Shown: positions 7,002 to 8,847 of the stretch, one piece after another
Numbering within the stretch: the first letter of the stretch is position 1
Layout of the letters: every line of letters starts with the position of its first letter
Assembly (NCBI GenBank): GCA_934630445.1
Contig: CAKTWY010000108.1
Location: 1 to 8,847 of the forward strand
Reading direction: 5' to 3'
DNA from: an uncultured Eubacteriales bacterium
GTDB lineage: Bacteria > Bacillota > Clostridia > Oscillospirales > Butyricicoccaceae
Length of the DNA stretch: 8,847 nt
Made by a program: the position numbers and the translations under genes
The notes under the pieces: generated by a model
Told to the model about the DNA's origin: nothing
Databases searched by the model: none
What the model saw: the letters and a program-made list of their open reading frames with translations, nothing else

Positions 7002-8036
7002 ATGATGAATGAGCTGATACGCGTAGATTTATCAGAAGATTGGTATAATGACCGGCTGGGCGTGCGTTTTGAAGAAGATTTTTGGGTAGACCCGATCCGG
7101 CGTGTTGAGAGCTACCGGCAAATGGCGTATGAAGTTGCAACAAAATTTCCCCACCTGGCCGAAGTGGGCATCGGAAGCAAAAACCCTGCGCCGCGGCCGG
7201 TAGCCGCGGATCAGTATGGGCATCGTTTTGTTTCAAAAATTTTCGGCTGTGAGATTAAATACGTTGAAAATCAGGCGCCGTCCGCCGTTGCCTATGAGTA
7301 CGATGTCGATCAGCTGTCCCAGGTTGAAGTGCCCGACCTCCACAACAGCGACGTTATGAAAAAGGCGTTTGACGACGCCCGTATTCTGAAAGAAAAATAC
7401 GGATATGTCGACGGAGAGATCAATCTCGGCAGTCCGCTGAATGTCGCCGTCTCGGTATTTGGCGCCGATTTCATCGCCTGCTGTTATTCCGATCCGGACG
7501 TCGCCCAGCATGTGCTCATGACGGTCGCAAAAACCCTGATGCGCCTTGTATATGAGTTTTCCAACAAAGTCGATCCGAATTACCGCGTCGCTCCGTTCGA
7601 TTTTTCCATCGGGAATTGTCCTGCGATCATGTTTTCACCGGAGCTCTACCGCAAGGTCATCCTCCCGGTCGATCAATGGCTGCGCATGCAGTGCCGTCAT
7701 TTCGGCATTCATCACTGCGGTGTGTTTGACAAATATGCCCAGCTCTACACCGCGTTAAATCCGCAGACGCTGGACATCGGCGGCGGCAGCGACTACACGA
7801 TCGTGCGCCGCTATTTTCCGGACGCGATCTGCAGCTACATTGTAAACGCGGAATATTACGAGGGCAAATCGCGCGAAGAAATCGACGCCGTCGTGCGCAA
7901 TATTCTTGAAAACGGCGGTCCTTTCGATAAAATCAGCTTTCTCTGGACTTATGGTACCGGACGCAACGCCACTGATGAAAACCTGATCGCCCTGGCCACC
8001 GCTCCGAAGCGTTTGTTCCCTGAAAGATTCAGATGA
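7002..8036 (+). CDS. URO-D superfamily protein, methylcobamide methyltransferase-like
   Basis: A 344-residue protein of the uroporphyrinogen decarboxylase superfamily, of normal length. Family features visible are LGSPLNVAVSVFG (142-154), YSDPDVAQH (162-170), FSIGNCPAIMFSPELYRKV (201-219), IHHCG (236-240) and DIGGGSDY (258-265). It is not a genuine HemE: the arginine-rich N-terminal motif with the RQAGRY sequence is absent. The His-X-Cys-Gly at 237-240 matches the zinc site of MtaA/MtbA/CmuA-type corrinoid methyltransferases, but the third ligand, a cysteine expected near 311-327, is missing; the last cysteine is C277. The protein may transfer methyl groups or have another URO-D-like role. 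The first of two adjacent ATG codons (7002, 7005) is used here, with AGGA 10 nt upstream. It is transcribed alone, away from nifJ, and ends before a terminator. No corrinoid protein gene is next to it in this window. Superfamily is secure, reaction unknown. Confidence 0.85.
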   Translation: MMNELIRVDLSEDWYNDRLGVRFEEDFWVDPIRRVESYRQMAYEVATKFPHLAEVGIGSKNPAPRPVAADQYGHRFVSKIFGCEIKYVENQAPSAVAYEYDVDQLSQVEVPDLHNSDVMKKAFDDARILKEKYGYVDGEINLGSPLNVAVSVFGADFIACCYSDPDVAQHVLMTVAKTLMRLVYEFSNKVDPNYRVAPFDFSIGNCPAIMFSPELYRKVILPVDQWLRMQCRHFGIHHCGVFDKYAQLYTALNPQTLDIGGGSDYTIVRRYFPDAICSYIVNAEYYEGKSREEIDAVVRNILENGGPFDKISFLWTYGTGRNATDENLIALATAPKRLFPERFR

Positions 8037-8051
8037 TACTTTTTATTGCTC

Positions 8052-8080
8052 CGCGATAAAAAACTCCGATTTTATTCGCG
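8052..8080. other. Hairpin just after the URO-D-like gene
   Basis: CGCGATAAAA (8052-8061) pairs with TTTTA-T-TCGCG (8070-8080), giving ten pairs with one bulged T and an 8-nt loop, 15 nt after the stop codon. No T-run follows on the plus strand, so it is not an intrinsic terminator by itself. It could protect the 3' end of the mRNA after processing, or be incidental. Confidence 0.4.
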
Positions 8081-8146
8081 CGCGTCTCTCCCTTGCGTGC
8101 AACCGCCGCACACGCGTATGAAAAGGCTATTTTTGATCATTTTTGG

Positions 8147-8186
8147 AAAGACTGCCGTAGGTTCCTGCCGCAGTTTTTCTCTTTTT
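8147..8186 (+). terminator. Intrinsic terminator of the URO-D-like gene
   Basis: AAAGACTGC (8147-8155) pairs with GCAGTTTTT (8170-8178), including one G-U pair. A 2x2 internal loop and a short upper stem TAG/CTG close on a GTTC tetraloop. The T tract TTTTTCTCTTTTT follows directly (8174-8186). It lies 110 nt after the stop codon and separates this gene from spoVT. Confidence 0.8.
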
Positions 8187-8233
8187 AAACGATCATTCGA
8201 CTCTTTTTTCACGTTTTACGGAAAATGTCAAAG

Positions 8234-8262
8234 GTATAAACAAACTTCAAAAGCAGATAATA
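8234..8262 (+). promoter_or_regulatory. Candidate sigma-G promoter of spoVT
   Basis: GTATA (8234-8238) fits the -35 pattern GHATR and GATAATA (8256-8262) fits the -10 pattern CATWHTA at 6 of 7 positions, with a 17-bp spacer; the consensus patterns are quoted from memory of Bacillus subtilis. Transcription would begin near 8269, about 63 nt before the start codon. In B. subtilis spoVT is known to be transcribed by sigma-G in the forespore, so the position is as expected. GATAAT also resembles a sigma-A -10, but no matching -35 is present at the right distance. Confidence 0.55.
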
Positions 8263-8319
8263 GGAGCATCACCTGCAAATACATTCCAATCAAACCGAAA
8301 CAAAAGCGTAAAACGTGCC

Positions 8320-8325
8320 AGGAGG
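8320..8325 (+). promoter_or_regulatory. Ribosome binding site of spoVT
   Basis: A perfect AGGAGG, 6 nt before the ATG at 8332. It fixes the start codon of the gene. Confidence 0.9.
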
Positions 8326-8331
8326 AAAACT

Positions 8332-8847
8332 ATGAAAGCAACCGGTATAGTCCGCAGAATCGACGATCTGGGCCGCGTTGTCATCCCAAAAGAGATTCGC
8401 CGCACCATGCGTATCCGCGAAGGCGACCCGCTTGAGATCTACACTGACCGCGACGGAGAAGTGATTTTTAAGAAATATTCGCCCCTGGGGGAACTCGCCT
8501 CCTTCGCTTCACATTTGTGCGACGTCATCAACAAGACCACAGGCTTTGCCTGTGCCATCAGCGATCGCGATGCGATCATCTCCGCCGCCGGCATCTCCCG
8601 CCGCGACGTGATGGAAAAGCGCGTCAGCGACGATGTGGAGCGCATCATGGAATCCCGCCAGATTTATCGTGCAAAGCCCGGCGAGCGCCCCATCCTGCTC
8701 TGTGAAGGCGCTGAGCGCTACCTGTGTGCGATCGCCGCGCCCATCATCTGTGAAGGCGACATCTCCGGCTGTGTCGCCATTCTTGAAAGCGAAGGTCTGT
8801 CCGCACCGGGTGACTCCGAATTCAAAGTCGTCCAGACGATCGCTGCT
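8332..8847 (+). CDS. spoVT: Stage V sporulation protein T, forespore transcription regulator (3' end missing)
   Basis: The frame is open from the ATG to the right edge, 172 codons without a stop; the B. subtilis protein has 178 residues, so only a few are missing. Residues 1-50 are a swapped-hairpin AbrB-type DNA-binding domain; GIVRRIDDLGRVVIPKEIRR (5-24) and REGDPLEIY (29-37) are nearly identical to Bacillus SpoVT. Residues about 55-172 form the GAF domain thought to sense an unknown signal and to assemble the tetramer; this half is much more divergent. SpoVT tunes sigma-G dependent genes in the forespore and affects spore coat, germination and resistance. The gene is preceded by a perfect AGGAGG and a sigma-G-like promoter, and follows a terminator, so it starts its own transcription unit. 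Its presence shows that the organism, or a recent ancestor, forms endospores. One odd point is the six cysteines (63, 74, 124, 132, 140, 147) in the GAF part. Confidence 0.96.
   Translation, partial: MKATGIVRRIDDLGRVVIPKEIRRTMRIREGDPLEIYTDRDGEVIFKKYSPLGELASFASHLCDVINKTTGFACAISDRDAIISAAGISRRDVMEKRVSDDVERIMESRQIYRAKPGERPILLCEGAERYLCAIAAPIICEGDISGCVAILESEGLSAPGDSEFKVVQTIAA

Larger units (their letters stand above)
8037..8331. other. Intergenic region between the URO-D-like gene and spoVT
   Basis: These 295 bases hold a hairpin at 8052-8080, a GC-rich patch near 8078-8116 with several short self-complementary words (CGCGT and ACGCG), an intrinsic terminator, a sigma-G-like promoter and the spoVT ribosome binding site. 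A long open frame overlaps the region but has no ribosome binding site, is low in coding character and runs into spoVT out of frame, so no gene is called. Confidence 0.6.

Noticed and set aside
6991..7005. Four-codon ATG-AAT-TTG-AAA-TGA frame overlapping the start of the URO-D-like gene
   Set aside because: It could be a coupling mini-ORF, but it lacks its own ribosome binding site, and its ATG overlaps the AGGA that serves the main gene.
7002..8036. Assignment of this gene as hemE (uroporphyrinogen decarboxylase proper)
   Set aside because: The diagnostic N-terminal HemE motif is missing, while the HHCG motif points to the methyltransferase-like branch of the superfamily.
8046..8435. Open frame of 129 codons running from the intergenic region into spoVT
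   Set aside because: It crosses the intrinsic terminator and overlaps the well-supported spoVT start in another frame. It has a non-ATG start without a ribosome binding site, and its composition looks non-coding.

Overview
The window looks like a piece of chromosome from an anaerobic, endospore-forming Firmicute (class Clostridia) of moderate to fairly high GC. The evidence is a spoVT homologue with a clear N-terminal match to Bacillus SpoVT, a full-length clostridial-type pyruvate:ferredoxin oxidoreductase, good AGGAGG-type ribosome binding sites and near-consensus sigma-A promoters. No sequence points to a particular genus, and no mobile element, tRNA, rRNA or CRISPR array was seen.

Layout. 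On the minus strand, reading right to left from about 6755: a promoter, a roughly 95-nt leader with short direct repeats, then nifJ (6625 to 3086). After 93 nt comes a 950-residue asparagine-synthetase-like protein (2992 to 140). After 39 nt a further open frame begins at 100 and runs off the left edge. No convincing intrinsic terminator separates these genes, so one transcript is possible but unproven. On the plus strand, divergent from nifJ: an extended -10 promoter, a URO-D superfamily protein (7002 to 8036), an intrinsic terminator at 8147-8186, a sigma-G-like promoter at 8234-8262, and spoVT from 8332 to the right edge, missing its last few codons.

How the genes fit together. NifJ supplies acetyl-CoA and reduced ferredoxin in central anaerobic metabolism. 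SpoVT is a forespore regulator. The URO-D-like protein has the His-X-Cys-Gly part of the zinc site of methylcobamide:CoM-type methyltransferases but lacks the usual third cysteine. The most unusual gene is the asparagine-synthetase-like one. It carries two copies of a beta-rich module, a glutaminase-like domain that cannot have the normal N-terminal cysteine nucleophile, and a well-formed PP-loop ATP-binding domain. It is visibly lower in GC than nifJ and may be the first gene of an accessory cluster (perhaps surface glycan or amide-forming) that continues past the left edge. That last statement is inference.
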